Positions 1 to 8,382 of a DNA stretch of 61,226 bases are shown one piece after another; the first letter of the stretch is position 1, and every line of letters begins with the position of its first letter. A program made the translations under genes and the position numbers. The notes under the pieces were generated by a model. The model saw only the letters and a program-made list of their open reading frames with translations, searched no databases and was not told the origin of the DNA. Source of the stretch: Gammaproteobacteria bacterium (GTDB taxonomy: Bacteria > Pseudomonadota > Gammaproteobacteria > Pseudomonadales > Azotimanducaceae); assembly GCA_030828335.1 (NCBI GenBank), contig JAURCQ010000002.1, positions 1 through 61,226 of the forward strand, in the 5' to 3' direction.

Positions 1-818
1 ATGTGCAGGACGTCGAAGCCCATGTCCCCGGGCCGCGCCTTGCCCAGGATGGCGTTCAGGTTGGCGCCGTCGTAGTAAAGCAGCCCCCCAGCTTCGTGCA
101 CCGCATCGGCGATGGCGCCGATGTTGCGCTCAAAAACCCCGCAGGTGCTTGGGTTGGTCATCATGAGCCCGGCAGTTTGGGGCCCCAGCGCCGCCTTCAG
201 ATCCTCGAGATCGACGTCTCCGGAGGCGTCGACCTTTACCTCCCGGACCCGATAGCCGCACATCACCGCGGTGGCTGGGTTCGTCCCGTGAGCGGCCACG
301 GGAACGATGATTTCCTGCCGCTCGTGATCGCCCCGAGCCTCGTGGTAAGCCCGGATCATGGCCACGCCGGCGAATTCTCCCTGGGCGCCGGCCATGGGCG
401 CGAGGGAAACGGCGTCCATACCGGTGATTTCCGCCAGCATGTCCTGGAGGTCATGGAAAACACTCAGCAGCCCCTGAGACAGGGACGGCGGGGCCAGCGG
501 GTGACGACCCAGGAACCCGGGCAGGCTCGCCGCCCGGTGCGCGCCCCGCGGGTTGTACTTCATGGTGCAGGAGCCCAGGGGGTAGAACTGCCGATCGATA
601 GCAAAATTTCGACCCGACAGCCGCGTAAAGTGCCGCACCACCTGAAGCTCGGAAACTTCTGGAAGCGCCGGCGGTGCCGCCCGGCGAAGGCCCTCGGGCA
701 GGTCATCGAGGGGTGGGGGCGGCGGGAGCAGCTGTGCGCCGGCGCTCCGACCGGGGACGCTTTGATCAAACAGCGTTGCGCCCAGGGCGACGCCACCCTC
801 TTCGAGTTGCATGCTCAT
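1..818 (-). CDS. gcvPB: Glycine dehydrogenase (decarboxylating) subunit 2, 5' part only
   Basis: This is the N-terminal 272 codons of the PLP-bearing subunit of the split P protein of the glycine cleavage system. That enzyme decarboxylates glycine and passes the aminomethyl group to lipoyl-GcvH. The translation begins MSMQLEEGG and includes the family stretches [21 protein letters not shown] and [10 protein letters not shown]. The window ends just after GFDVLH, so the following segment with the PLP-binding lysine lies outside. The ATG overlaps the gcvPA stop by four bases (ATGA), which indicates translational coupling as last gene of the gcv operon seen here. The identity is secure; the C-terminal half and stop codon are not in the window. 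Confidence 0.95.
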   Translation of the reverse strand, partial: MSMQLEEGGVALGATLFDQSVPGRSAGAQLLPPPPPLDDLPEGLRRAAPPALPEVSELQVVRHFTRLSGRNFAIDRQFYPLGSCTMKYNPRGAHRAASLPGFLGRHPLAPPSLSQGLLSVFHDLQDMLAEITGMDAVSLAPMAGAQGEFAGVAMIRAYHEARGDHERQEIIVPVAAHGTNPATAVMCGYRVREVKVDASGDVDLEDLKAALGPQTAGLMMTNPSTCGVFERNIGAIADAVHEAGGLLYYDGANLNAILGKARPGDMGFDVLH

Positions 819-2191
819 TGGGCGACCTCCGTAACCAGGGTTTCCAGAACCTGCCCCAACGCTTTCTTGTACTGCGCGATGTCCTCGGCCGTGCGCTTTT
901 CCGTCGCACAAATGAGCAGCTCATGGGTGCGCTCGGGCCAGTAGTCGCTCAGGGCCACGCCGGGGAGGATGCGCTGCTCCGCGAGGGCCTCCACCACGGC
1001 CTTTGCCGGGACGGGAAGCTCGATCACCGCCTCGTGAAAGTGCACGCCGCTGTGCACGGAGCGCACCCCGGGCAGGCTCGTGAGTGCCGCAAGGAGCGCG
1101 CGGAGCTGGCCATAGCAGTGCCCCGCCACTCGGCTGAGCCCCTCCGGGCCGAGCAGCGCCATGTAAATGGTGCCGGCGGTCATGAGCAGGCCTTGGTTGG
1201 TACAGATGTTTGAGGTCGCCTTACCCCGGCGAATGTGTTGTTCCCGGGCCTGCAGGGTGAGGGCATAACCCGTTTTGCCGTCGAGGTCGACGGTACGACC
1301 CACGATGCGCCCGGGCATCTGCCGCACCAGCTTCTGCCGTGCGCACAGGAAGCCGAAGTAGGGACCCCCGGAAGCCATGGGAATGCCCAGGGGCTGGCCG
1401 TCGCCCACCACGATATCGGCCCCCGCCGACCCCCAGGCCCCGGGAGGCGTCAGCACCGCCAGGGCAATGGGATTGACCACGGCGATGACCAGCAGCCCCG
1501 CCGCCTGGGCCTGCTCCGTGAGCACATGGACCTCTTCCAGCACGCCAAAGAAGTTCGGCTGGCTGATCACCAGGGCGGCGCAGTCCTCGTCCATGGCGGC
1601 CTCGAGGGTGGCCGGGCTTAGGGTGCCATCGGCCTCCAGGGGGAGGTCCCGAAGCGTCAGCCCCTGATGCTGCACGATCGCTTCACAGGCCGCCCGATAG
1701 CGAGGGTTTAAGCCCCCGGCGAGGAGCAGCGTACGCGCGTGCTTGCGCGGCGCGGACCGTACGGCCATGAGGGCCGCCTCGGCGAGGCCTGAACCGCCGT
1801 CGTAAACGGACGCGTTCGCCACGTCCATGCCCGTCAGCTTGGCGATCATGGACTGGTATTCGTAGATGGTTTGCAGCGTGCCCTGGCTCGCTTCCGCCTG
1901 GTAGGGCGTGTAGGCCGTCATGATTTCCCCACGGCTCACCAGGTCCCACACGGCTGCGGGAATGTGATGGTCATAGGCGCCGGCACCCGCAAAGCACAGG
2001 ACGTTGTCGTCGCGGCGGGCCCGGGCGGCGAAGTCCGCCATGAGCGCCATCTCGCTTTCCCCCTCGGGAAGCGCCAGCGGCGCAGCGAGGAAGCCCTTGG
2101 GGATTTCATCGAAAAGCGACTCGATGCTGGGTACGCCCAGCGTTTCGAGCATGGCTTTCGTATCGCCTTCCGTGTGGGGAATGAACGGCAT
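815..2191 (-). CDS. gcvPA: Glycine dehydrogenase (decarboxylating) subunit 1
   Basis: This 458-residue protein is the first subunit of the two-subunit P protein. It corresponds to the N-terminal half of the single-chain GcvP found in E. coli, and it pairs with GcvPB. Recognisable stretches include [10 protein letters not shown] at the start, [15 protein letters not shown] near residue 95, and SNICTNQ near residue 325. The start has a GGGAG ribosome site about nine bases upstream. The gene lies downstream of gcvH with an 87-base gap that contains a strong hairpin, and it overlaps gcvPB by four bases. A split P protein is standard in many bacteria but differs from the fused form of enterics and Pseudomonas. 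Confidence 0.96.
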   Translation of the reverse strand: MPFIPHTEGDTKAMLETLGVPSIESLFDEIPKGFLAAPLALPEGESEMALMADFAARARRDDNVLCFAGAGAYDHHIPAAVWDLVSRGEIMTAYTPYQAEASQGTLQTIYEYQSMIAKLTGMDVANASVYDGGSGLAEAALMAVRSAPRKHARTLLLAGGLNPRYRAACEAIVQHQGLTLRDLPLEADGTLSPATLEAAMDEDCAALVISQPNFFGVLEEVHVLTEQAQAAGLLVIAVVNPIALAVLTPPGAWGSAGADIVVGDGQPLGIPMASGGPYFGFLCARQKLVRQMPGRIVGRTVDLDGKTGYALTLQAREQHIRRGKATSNICTNQGLLMTAGTIYMALLGPEGLSRVAGHCYGQLRALLAALTSLPGVRSVHSGVHFHEAVIELPVPAKAVVEALAEQRILPGVALSDYWPERTHELLICATEKRTAEDIAQYKKALGQVLETLVTEVAQ

Positions 2192-2211
2192 TTCACTGTG
2201 CTCCCATAGGC

Positions 2212-2234
2212 CTAGCGGAGCGAACGTCCGCTAG
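2212..2234 (-). other. Hairpin between gcvH and gcvPA
   Basis: Perfect 8-bp inverted repeat CTAGCGGA / TCCGCTAG around a 7-base loop, about 20 bases upstream of the gcvPA start codon. A GC-rich partly self-complementary stretch lies nearer gcvH, at about 2255-2275. No T-tract follows, so a simple intrinsic terminator is unlikely. A processing site or a structure that tunes GcvP relative to GcvH is possible, but that is inference. Confidence 0.5.
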
Positions 2235-2278
2235 GGGAGGGCCCGTGGAAAACCTCGCCCCGGGGCCGGGGCAAGAAC

Positions 2279-2671
2279 TTAAGCGTCGGCGTCGCAGACG
2301 TCCGCGTAGCCGTCCGCATCGAGGAGCTCCTCGAGCTCCCCCGCATCGGCGAGGCGAAGCTTGAAGAACCAGCCTTCACCATAGGGATCGCTGTTGACCT
2401 GCTCCGGGGCGTCTTCCAACGTGCTGTTCACGGCGATCACCGTGCCCGAGAGCGGCGTATAGATATCGGAAGCCGCCTTCACCGACTCCACGACGCCGGC
2501 TTCATCCCCGGCGCTCAGCACAACGTCCACCTCCGGGAGCTCGACATAGACCACATCCCCGAGAGCGTCCTGGGCGTGATCAGTAACCCCTACGGTCACG
2601 GTGCCATCCCCTTCTACGCGCACCCATTCGTGGGAAGCGATGTATTTGAGATCGGCGGGGATATCACTCAT
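2279..2671 (-). CDS. gcvH: Glycine cleavage system H protein
   Basis: This 130-residue lipoyl carrier shuttles the aminomethyl intermediate from the P protein to the T protein. The lipoylated lysine is Lys65 in the motif ESVKAASD, followed by IYTPLSG. The HEWVRVEGD and [12 protein letters not shown] stretches are typical of the family, and the length is normal. It sits between gcvT and gcvPA. It is separated from gcvT by 109 bases that hold a hairpin and a possible -10 element, so it may have its own promoter in addition to read-through from ygfB/pepP. Confidence 0.97.
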   Translation of the reverse strand: MSDIPADLKYIASHEWVRVEGDGTVTVGVTDHAQDALGDVVYVELPEVDVVLSAGDEAGVVESVKAASDIYTPLSGTVIAVNSTLEDAPEQVNSDPYGEGWFFKLRLADAGELEELLDADGYADVCDADA

Positions 2672-2780
2672 GGACAGGGTCTCCCAGGTTGATCGGGGTC
2701 GCTGAATTTGCGTGGCATTCTACGCCCTTAGACGCGTCATGGGAGCTTTTCCCCCCATACCATGAAGGCTTTTCATGACG
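2672..2780 (-). promoter_or_regulatory. gcvT-gcvH gap: hairpin and possible internal promoter
   Basis: Just after the gcvT stop there is a 6-bp perfect hairpin at 2761-2777 (CATGAA, 5-base loop, TTCATG). A TAGAAT element on the minus strand at 2717-2722 could be a -10 box for gcvH, but no good -35 is visible 16-18 bases upstream. I looked for a glycine riboswitch here and recognised none. Confidence 0.3.
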
Positions 2781-3875
2781 TCAGGAGCGCTTTTTGATGA
2801 ACGGTGGGCGGCACCGCAACACCCGTCGGTATTGGCCGCGCATTTCCACCGCAAGCATGGCCGCCTTGGGTACGGTCGCTTTGATGCGCGCCAACCCGAT
2901 GCCCTCCTTTAGGGTTGGGGAAAAGGCTCCGGAGGTGAGGGTACCCACGGGGGCCCAGGCACCGTCCGGGCCTTCTTGGAAAACCTCGAGCCCCCCCCGA
3001 AGCACGCCCTTGCCCTCCAGGCGAAGTCCCACCTGACGCGTTGGCACCCCCTCCGCCTTCAGCGCAGCAAGCGCCTCCCGGCCGAGGAAGGCTCGATCCT
3101 CCGGGGCCCAGGCTACGGTCCAGCCCATGTTGGCTTCCAGCGGCGATACGGCCTGGTCCATGTCCTGCCCGTAGAGGTTCATGCCGGCTTCGAGGCGCAG
3201 CGTATCCCGGGCGCCCAGCCCCGCCGGAGCCAGCCCTGCCGCAAGCAGCGTCGCCCAAGCGTCGACGGCCTCCGCCGCCGGCAGCACCACCTCAAAGCCG
3301 TCCTCTCCCGTATAGCCGGTCCGCGCCAGAAACCGATCACCGTCTTCCATAAAGGCGAAGGCGGGCAGGGCCGCCAGGGCTGGCGCCGCTGCACCCAGCC
3401 AAGCCGTAGCCCGTTCCAGGGCCTGCGGACCCTGCACCGCGAGCATGGCGAGCTCGGCGCGCTCCGTGATCTCCACCGCGCCCGTGCGATGGGCCTCCAG
3501 CCAGGCGAGATCCTCGTCCCGGGTGGCGGCGTTAACGATCAAGCGGTAACCCTCAGCGCGGCGGTAGGCAATAAGGTCGTCGATCACGCCCCCGGCCTCG
3601 TTGAGCAAAGCGCCGTAGCTGGCCTGCCCCGGGGCGAGGGTCGCCACATCCTGGGTCAGCAGGCGCTGCAGGAAGGCCGTCGCATCGGGGCCAGAAATAT
3701 CCACCACGGTCATGTGGGAGACGTCGAAAATGCCGCCGGCGCTGCGCACCGCGTGGTGCTCCTCGAGCTGGGAGCCGTAGTGGAGAGGCATTTCCCAGCC
3801 AAAGAAGGGGACCATCTTGGCGCCGGCGGCCTCGTGCGCTGCAGCCAGGGGGGTACGTTTCAAAGCGCTGCTCAT
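2781..3875 (-). CDS. gcvT: Aminomethyltransferase (glycine cleavage T protein)
   Basis: This 364-residue T protein moves the methylene group from aminomethyl-GcvH to tetrahydrofolate and releases ammonia. Conserved stretches include RTPLAAAHEAAGAKMVPFFG near the start, GIFDVSHM near residue 48, TGYTGEDGFE near residue 188 and RDTLRLEAGMNLYG near residue 220. The length matches the family. The ATG overlaps the ubiH stop by four bases, so expression is coupled to the upstream ubiquinone gene. The linkage pepP-ubiH-gcv is also found in Pseudomonas. Confidence 0.97.
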   Translation of the reverse strand: MSSALKRTPLAAAHEAAGAKMVPFFGWEMPLHYGSQLEEHHAVRSAGGIFDVSHMTVVDISGPDATAFLQRLLTQDVATLAPGQASYGALLNEAGGVIDDLIAYRRAEGYRLIVNAATRDEDLAWLEAHRTGAVEITERAELAMLAVQGPQALERATAWLGAAAPALAALPAFAFMEDGDRFLARTGYTGEDGFEVVLPAAEAVDAWATLLAAGLAPAGLGARDTLRLEAGMNLYGQDMDQAVSPLEANMGWTVAWAPEDRAFLGREALAALKAEGVPTRQVGLRLEGKGVLRGGLEVFQEGPDGAWAPVGTLTSGAFSPTLKEGIGLARIKATVPKAAMLAVEMRGQYRRVLRCRPPFIKKRS

Positions 3876-5098
3876 GGGGAGACTCCTGAGGTTTCGGACT
3901 CGGCAGCACCGGCCTCCGGGGCAAGCCCCAGGGCCTGCGCCATGAAGCGCCGGCGCAACGTCGGTTGATGATCAAGGAAACCCAAGCCCTGCTGGCGAAG
4001 CCAGGCCGTGGGGCCGGACGCCGGCGCAAAGGCCCGCTTCAGCGCACTAAAGGCCCGCAGCATCAGGGCGTTATCCCGGCGCCGCTGCCGCTCATAGGCC
4101 CCGAACTGGGCGGGGTCCCCCAAGGTGCCCTGGCGAAGCCCGGCCCGCAGCGCTGGCACGAGGGCCATGACGTCTCGCAGGCCCAAGTTGACCCCTTGCC
4201 CGGCCAAGGGGTGGACCACATGGGCCGCATCGCCCAGCAGCACGAGGCCCGGGGCCGCGTAGCGCTCCGCGTGGCGCTGTTGCAAGGGAAAGGCCGCCCG
4301 GGGCGCGGCGGATAAAACCGCGCCCAAGCGATACTCGAAGGCCTCACTCAGCGCTGCGCAGAAGGCGTCGTCGTCTAGCGCCTCCAGCGCTCGCGCCCGA
4401 TCTTCATCGGCGCTCCATACCACGGAGCACCGGTGGCGCCCCTCGGCGTCATCATCCAGGGGCAGGAAGGCCAGGGGCCCCGTGGGTAGAAAGCGCTGCC
4501 AGGCCGTAGCCTCGTGAGGGCGCTCGGTCACCACCGCCGTCACCACGGCGCGCTGGTGCATGGGCTCATCCTGCACCCCGATACCTGCGAGGCCACGCAG
4601 CGGCGAAGGGCCCCCATCTGCGGCGCAGACCAGGGCCACGGAAAGGGACTCGCCGTCCTCTAGGGTCAGCTGCGGGCCAGCGCCTAGGCTTGGCCAGCGC
4701 ACCTGGGCGACCCGCGTCCCCCAGCGGAGGGACACACCGCGAGCCTCGAGGGCCTGCGCGAGCGCCCAGCGGAGCCGGTCGTTCTCCACCATGGCCCCGA
4801 GGCGAGGAAGGCCGACCTCAGCGGCGGAAAAGTGCAGCGCCGCCGGCCCGCTATGGTCCCAGACGGTCATGTGCGCATAGGGGGTGCACGGCACCTCAAC
4901 CCCCAGGCCATCGAGAAAAGCCAGCACGTCCGGCGCGAGGGCCACCCCCCGCCGGGGATCGCTCTCGGGCCCCGGGGTCGGCCCCCGATCCAGCAACACC
5001 ACGGGCACTCCGGCGTGATCAAGGGCCAGGGCGAGGGCACAGCCCACGATGCCCCCGCCAATCACCGCCAGCGGGATGGGCTCCGGGGCCTCGGTCAC
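3872..5098 (-). CDS. ubiH: UbiH/UbiF-family FAD monooxygenase (ubiquinone biosynthesis)
   Basis: A 408-residue flavoprotein hydroxylase of the UbiH/UbiF/VisC family, which hydroxylates the benzoquinone ring during ubiquinone synthesis. The N-terminal dinucleotide-binding glycine motif is VIGGGIVGCALALALD (about residues 12-27). The second FAD motif LLGDAAHVVHPLAGQGVN lies near residue 290. The start is GTG, overlapping the pepP stop as GTGA. Position between pepP and gcvT fits ubiH, but only one family member is present; the second copy (ubiI/visC) often found here is absent, so this enzyme may cover more than one position of the ring. Confidence 0.88.
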   Translation of the reverse strand: MTEAPEPIPLAVIGGGIVGCALALALDHAGVPVVLLDRGPTPGPESDPRRGVALAPDVLAFLDGLGVEVPCTPYAHMTVWDHSGPAALHFSAAEVGLPRLGAMVENDRLRWALAQALEARGVSLRWGTRVAQVRWPSLGAGPQLTLEDGESLSVALVCAADGGPSPLRGLAGIGVQDEPMHQRAVVTAVVTERPHEATAWQRFLPTGPLAFLPLDDDAEGRHRCSVVWSADEDRARALEALDDDAFCAALSEAFEYRLGAVLSAAPRAAFPLQQRHAERYAAPGLVLLGDAAHVVHPLAGQGVNLGLRDVMALVPALRAGLRQGTLGDPAQFGAYERQRRRDNALMLRAFSALKRAFAPASGPTAWLRQQGLGFLDHQPTLRRRFMAQALGLAPEAGAAESETSGVSP

Positions 5099-6435
5099 GG
5101 CGCGCTCCGGGCCATAAGCGCTTCGATCGCGTTTGCGTCCCGGGGGGCCGCGGCCGTGAGCACTTCATAGCCCGCGGCCGTCACCAGCACGTCATCCTCA
5201 ATGCGAAGGCCGATGCCCGCGAAGGCTCGGGGCGTTTCCGGAAGGTCAGCGGGGAAATAGAGGCCCGGCTCGATGGTGAGCACCATCCCGGGCTCCAGAA
5301 TTCGCCAGGCCTCGCCAAAGCGGTACTCGCCGACGTCGTGGACATCGATCCCCAGCCAGTGGGAACAGCGGTGTACTAAAAAGGGCATGGCGCTGCCGTC
5401 GGCCAGGATCCCCTCGACCGTGCCGGAGAGCACCTCGAGTTCGATGAGCCCTGCGATGAGAACGCGCTGGGAAGCGAGGTGCGGGTCATTAAAGGTGGCG
5501 CCGGGGCGCACAGCCTCGATGGCGGCGGTCTGCGCCGCGAAAACGAGGTCATAGAGCTGGCGCTGGAGCGGCGTAAAGCGCCCGGAAGCCGGGAAGGTGC
5601 GGGTGATGTCCGCAGCATAGCCCTGATACTCCGCGCCGGCGTCGATGAGCACGAGCCCGCCCTCCGGTAAGGGGGCGGCGTTATCGACGTAATGCATGAT
5701 GCAGGCGTTCGCGCCGCTGCCCACGATGCTGGGGTAGGCCGGCCCCGTGGCGCCCTCACTGCGAAAGGCGTAGGCGATCTCCGCTTCTAGCACGTACTCA
5801 GGCACCCCCGGCGCCGCGCGCGCCATCGCGCGCTCATGCGCCAGGACGGAAATGCGCGCCGCTTCGCGCATAAGACGAAGCTCCGCCGGGCTCTTAAAGA
5901 GGCGAAGTTCGTGGAGGATGTGTCCCGAATCGGTGAGCTCAAGGGCCGCCACGGGGCCCCCACGCCGGCTTCGGCAATCGTCGATCCACCCCTGGACCTG
6001 GCTTTCGAACACCTCATCGGACCCCAGAGGCAGGTAAACCTGGCTGCGATCCTCGAGCAGCCCAGGCAAGATGTCGTCGATATCGCTGAGGGGGAAGGCG
6101 TCGTCCAGGCCCAGCGCCTCGGCGGCTTGCTCCGGGCCTAGGCGAGGGCCGTCGTAGCGCTCCCGGCGGGCGTCATGGTCCCGGCAAAAGAGCACCGTTT
6201 CCCCAGCCCGGCGCCCGGGCAGGAGCACCAGAATGGCGTCGGGCTCCTGAAACCCCGTGAGGTACAGGAAATCCGAGCTTTGCCGGAAGGGGTAGTGGGT
6301 ATCGCCGTTGCGAAGCTGCTCCCGCCCCGCGGGCAGAAGCAGCGCGCTTTGAGGTGCTATGGCGTCCAGCGCCGCGCGACGGCGCTCCGCATATTCCTTG
6401 GCGGAGATTGCTTGCACAGCCTTCCTGGCAGTCAT
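5095..6435 (-). CDS. pepP: Xaa-Pro aminopeptidase (aminopeptidase P)
   Basis: A 446-residue cytoplasmic metallopeptidase that removes an N-terminal residue next to proline. It has an N-terminal AMP_N domain (FLYLTGFQEPDA near residue 57) and a C-terminal pita-bread domain. Metal-ligand motifs are visible: DAGAEYQGYAADITRTF (two Asp, near residue 268), the HRCSHWLGIDVHDVG histidine region, and TIEPGLYFP (Glu). The length is close to E. coli PepP (441). The ATG overlaps the ygfB stop (ATGA), and its stop overlaps the ubiH GTG. The order ygfB-pepP-ubiH is conserved in Gammaproteobacteria. Confidence 0.96.
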   Translation of the reverse strand: MTARKAVQAISAKEYAERRRAALDAIAPQSALLLPAGREQLRNGDTHYPFRQSSDFLYLTGFQEPDAILVLLPGRRAGETVLFCRDHDARRERYDGPRLGPEQAAEALGLDDAFPLSDIDDILPGLLEDRSQVYLPLGSDEVFESQVQGWIDDCRSRRGGPVAALELTDSGHILHELRLFKSPAELRLMREAARISVLAHERAMARAAPGVPEYVLEAEIAYAFRSEGATGPAYPSIVGSGANACIMHYVDNAAPLPEGGLVLIDAGAEYQGYAADITRTFPASGRFTPLQRQLYDLVFAAQTAAIEAVRPGATFNDPHLASQRVLIAGLIELEVLSGTVEGILADGSAMPFLVHRCSHWLGIDVHDVGEYRFGEAWRILEPGMVLTIEPGLYFPADLPETPRAFAGIGLRIEDDVLVTAAGYEVLTAAAPRDANAIEALMARSAP

Positions 6436-6926
6436 GCCGTTGCTCCCGGTTCGGCCAGATTGAGCACCACAATGCGCACATGCTCAATGAGCACTTCGAG
6501 ATTTTGCGCGTTCTCTTCGTCGTCATCGAGCTGATCAGACAGCTGGGCGATGGCCGCCAAGTCTTCCATCGCCTCCCGATCCTCGGCGTCGAGCTGCCCC
6601 CCGCTTAAGCCGTAGCCCGAAAGAAAGGCGCCGCAGAAGCGCGCAAGGCCATCGGCGCGATCTTCGAGGGGGGCCTCATCGTCGGGAAGCAGGAGCTGGA
6701 AGGACAGATTTTCATCGGCAAGGGCCTGGCCCTGAGCCGCGGCGAGCGCATCCACGGCGTCGATGAGGGGCGCTTCTTCCCCAAAATGGGTGCGGAGCAT
6801 TTCGTGCCAAAGGGCCTGCGCCGGCGCTGCCTTGCCAACGCAATAGACGCCACAAAAAAGCCCCTGCACCTCCATGGGGGTTGCAAGCGGGCTCAGGACC
6901 TCCACGGCCGCATCAAAATCGCCCAC
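6432..6926 (-). CDS. ygfB: UPF0149 family protein YgfB
   Basis: A 164-residue acidic, largely helical protein of the YgfB/YecA (UPF0149) family. The family stretches GLFCGVYC (near residue 22), FCGAFLSGYGLSG (near residue 93) and EDLAAIAQLSD are present. The start is GTG with a strong AAGGAG site eight bases upstream. It is the first gene of the minus-strand operon through gcvPB and lies divergent from the zapA group. No catalytic function is established for the family; in Pseudomonas YgfB has been linked to regulation, which I cannot test here. Confidence 0.92.
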   Translation of the reverse strand: MGDFDAAVEVLSPLATPMEVQGLFCGVYCVGKAAPAQALWHEMLRTHFGEEAPLIDAVDALAAAQGQALADENLSFQLLLPDDEAPLEDRADGLARFCGAFLSGYGLSGGQLDAEDREAMEDLAAIAQLSDQLDDDEENAQNLEVLIEHVRIVVLNLAEPGATA

Positions 6927-7039
6927 GTTCCTGCTCCTTTCCTTGGGTTTTTAGGAGTTTAACACGGCCGTTGGGGCGCTCTGGTGCGCAAAAGCAGACC
7001 TGTTATCATCTCCTTGTCTCGCTATTATCCGGGCCCCCC

Positions 7040-7249
7040 ATGAGCCAGCTCGATCTTGCCACGCTAGAGCGCCGCCTCGAGGAGCTGATTCGCCTCTGCG
7101 ATCAGCTGTCCCGGGACAATCAGGCCTTGCTCGCGCGCCACCAGGAGTGGGCCCAGGAACGGGCCCGGCTGATCGAAAAAAATGAGCTCGCGCGCTCGAA
7201 AATTGAAGCCATGATTGGGCGCCTGAAGGGCCTGGAGCAGGACGGATGA
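7040..7249 (+). CDS. Short coiled-coil protein, TIGR02449/ZapB-like
   Basis: A 69-residue, charged, heptad-rich protein (LERRLEELIRLCDQLSRDN, then QEWAQERARLIEKNELARSK and MIGRLKGLEQD). It is predicted to be a single coiled coil without membrane segments. The family is consistently found directly before zapA in Gammaproteobacteria and resembles ZapB, so a role at the division ring is plausible but inferred. The ATG at 7040 was chosen because the upstream frame lacks conserved sequence. The stop overlaps the zapA ATG by four bases. Candidate -10 elements (TATTAT at 7023-7028) lie just upstream. Confidence 0.85.
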   Translation: MSQLDLATLERRLEELIRLCDQLSRDNQALLARHQEWAQERARLIEKNELARSKIEAMIGRLKGLEQDG

Positions 7250-7560
7250 GCGACCCTAAAACCCTCACCGTGCATCTCCTGGGCAAGGATTACCAAGTCA
7301 GCTGCCCCCCGGGGCAGGAGCGCGGCCTCGAACGCGCCGCCCAGCGGCTGGACCAGCAGATGCAAGCCATCCGCAACGGCGGAAAGATCATCGGCCTCGA
7401 GCGCATCGCGGTGATGGCGGCGTTGAATCTCACCTACGAACTCATCGCCGCGGAAGATGGCCAGGAAGACCTGAAGGCCGATAGCCAGAAAGAGATCGAC
7501 CGGCTCGCCGAACGCGTGGGGCAAGCCCTTGGTCAGTTGCGTCAGCTAAAGCTCAATTAG
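7246..7560 (+). CDS. zapA: Cell division protein ZapA
   Basis: A 104-residue protein that cross-links FtsZ filaments and promotes Z-ring assembly. It has the usual N-terminal domain (VHLLGKDYQVSCPPGQE, about residues 9-25) and the C-terminal coiled coil with ERIAVMAALNLTYEL (about residues 52-66). The length is typical. It is coupled by a four-base overlap to the preceding coiled-coil gene. It is followed by 6S RNA and fau, an arrangement conserved across Gammaproteobacteria. Confidence 0.96.
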   Translation: MSDPKTLTVHLLGKDYQVSCPPGQERGLERAAQRLDQQMQAIRNGGKIIGLERIAVMAALNLTYELIAAEDGQEDLKADSQKEIDRLAERVGQALGQLRQLKLN

Positions 7561-7585
7561 GCCCCCGGCCCTCCCGGTAAAACGC

Positions 7586-7591
7586 TATAAT
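7586..7591 (+). promoter_or_regulatory. -10 element for 6S RNA
   Basis: Perfect TATAAT box about ten bases upstream of the predicted 6S RNA 5' end. No convincing -35 hexamer is seen 17 bases upstream, where the sequence is GC-rich. Confidence 0.65.
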
Positions 7592-7598
7592 CCCCGGG

Positions 7599-7776
7599 CG
7601 CCCTGGGGTGTTCGCCAGCTGATGCAGCTCTCGAGCCTTATAGCACTACCCGGAGGTGAAGTGTTGAAGCCGGTGTGCATGTCCGCGCGTCGGAAAGCCT
7701 TTGGCCAGACCTGAACCTCCACCTTGGACCGCTGGGTTCAAGGGCACAGTCAGCAGCGGCATTCCCGGGGATTCTT
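7599..7776 (+). ncRNA. ssrS: 6S RNA
   Basis: About 178 bases fill the zapA-fau interval and show the features of 6S RNA, the RNA that binds sigma70-RNA polymerase by imitating an open promoter. The 5' arm CCTGGGG pairs with the 3' arm CCCCGGG-type sequence at 7764-7770 to close the long hairpin. Conserved blocks are GTGTTCGC near the 5' end, GTGTGCATGTCCG near 7672, GAAAGCCTT near 7690, and GGGTTCAAGGG with ACAGTCAGCAGCGGCAT near the 3' end. Synteny (zapA-ssrS-fau) matches E. coli and Pseudomonas. The exact ends are estimates. The 3' end practically touches the fau start codon, so fau is probably expressed from the same transcript. Confidence 0.93.
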
Positions 7777-8382
7777 ATGCGCAACGACGCCGAGCTGCGC
7801 CGCCTTCGTCGCACCCTCCGCCGGCAGCGCCGGGGGCTTTCCCCAACCTTTCGCGCCGCCGCTGCTGCGAGGGCCGCTGCGGCCCTGGCTCGCTGCGCGC
7901 CGCTACCGCCCCGGCACCTCGGGCTCTATAGCCCCAGCGACGGGGAAATCGATCCCGCGCCCCTGGCCGCGACCCTAAGCGCCGGCGCCACCCAAACGTA
8001 CCTACCGCGCCTTAGCCCCTTTGCCGGGCGGCCCCAGCTACGCTTCGGGGACCCTGCCTCCCTTGCCCCGGGCCGCTTTGGCATCCCCGCCCCTAGCCAG
8101 GGACTGCGACCCGCCTGGACCCTCTCCTGGGTGATCGTACCCCTGGTGGCTTTTTCCACCGCCGGTGATCGCCTCGGTCGCGGCGGCGGCTTTTACGACA
8201 GTAGCTTCGCCGCCCACTGGCCCCACCAGCCCTTTTTGCTCGGGCTTGCCTATGCCTTTCAAGGCTGCGCGCCCTGGGCGAGCGCGCCCCATGATGTGCG
8301 GTTGGATGCGGTGGTGACGGAGGCCGGGGTGCAATGCTTCTCTCCCCGGGCGCAGCGCCTCCTCGGCGCCGCTCGAGGCTAG
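7777..8382 (+). CDS. fau: 5-formyltetrahydrofolate cyclo-ligase
   Basis: A 201-residue cyclo-ligase (YgfA/MTHFS) that converts 5-formyl-THF to 5,10-methenyl-THF using ATP. The translation starts MRNDAELRRLRRTLRRQRRG. The family stretch DRLGRGGGFYD, which binds ATP, lies near residue 132, and LGLAYAFQ lies near residue 151. The reading frame is open further upstream, but that part overlaps 6S RNA and is not conserved, so ATG 7777 is preferred. The stop directly abuts the convergent ilvA stop with no gap. Confidence 0.93.
   Translation: MRNDAELRRLRRTLRRQRRGLSPTFRAAAAARAAAALARCAPLPPRHLGLYSPSDGEIDPAPLAATLSAGATQTYLPRLSPFAGRPQLRFGDPASLAPGRFGIPAPSQGLRPAWTLSWVIVPLVAFSTAGDRLGRGGGFYDSSFAAHWPHQPFLLGLAYAFQGCAPWASAPHDVRLDAVVTEAGVQCFSPRAQRLLGAARG

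Noticed and set aside
2672-2780. Glycine riboswitch before gcvH
   Set aside because: I could not find the conserved paired glycine aptamer core; only a short hairpin is present.
2976-3968. Long plus-strand open frame (330 codons) across gcvT
   Set aside because: It is antisense to the well-conserved gcvT, and its product has no recognisable domain. Such frames are common in GC-rich DNA.
7728-7745. GGGTTCAAGG resembling a tRNA T-loop
   Set aside because: The flanking sequence does not fold as a cloverleaf, and the block is a conserved part of 6S RNA.
7675-7776. Longer fau start (34 extra codons)
   Set aside because: The extension lies wholly inside 6S RNA and is not part of the enzyme family.
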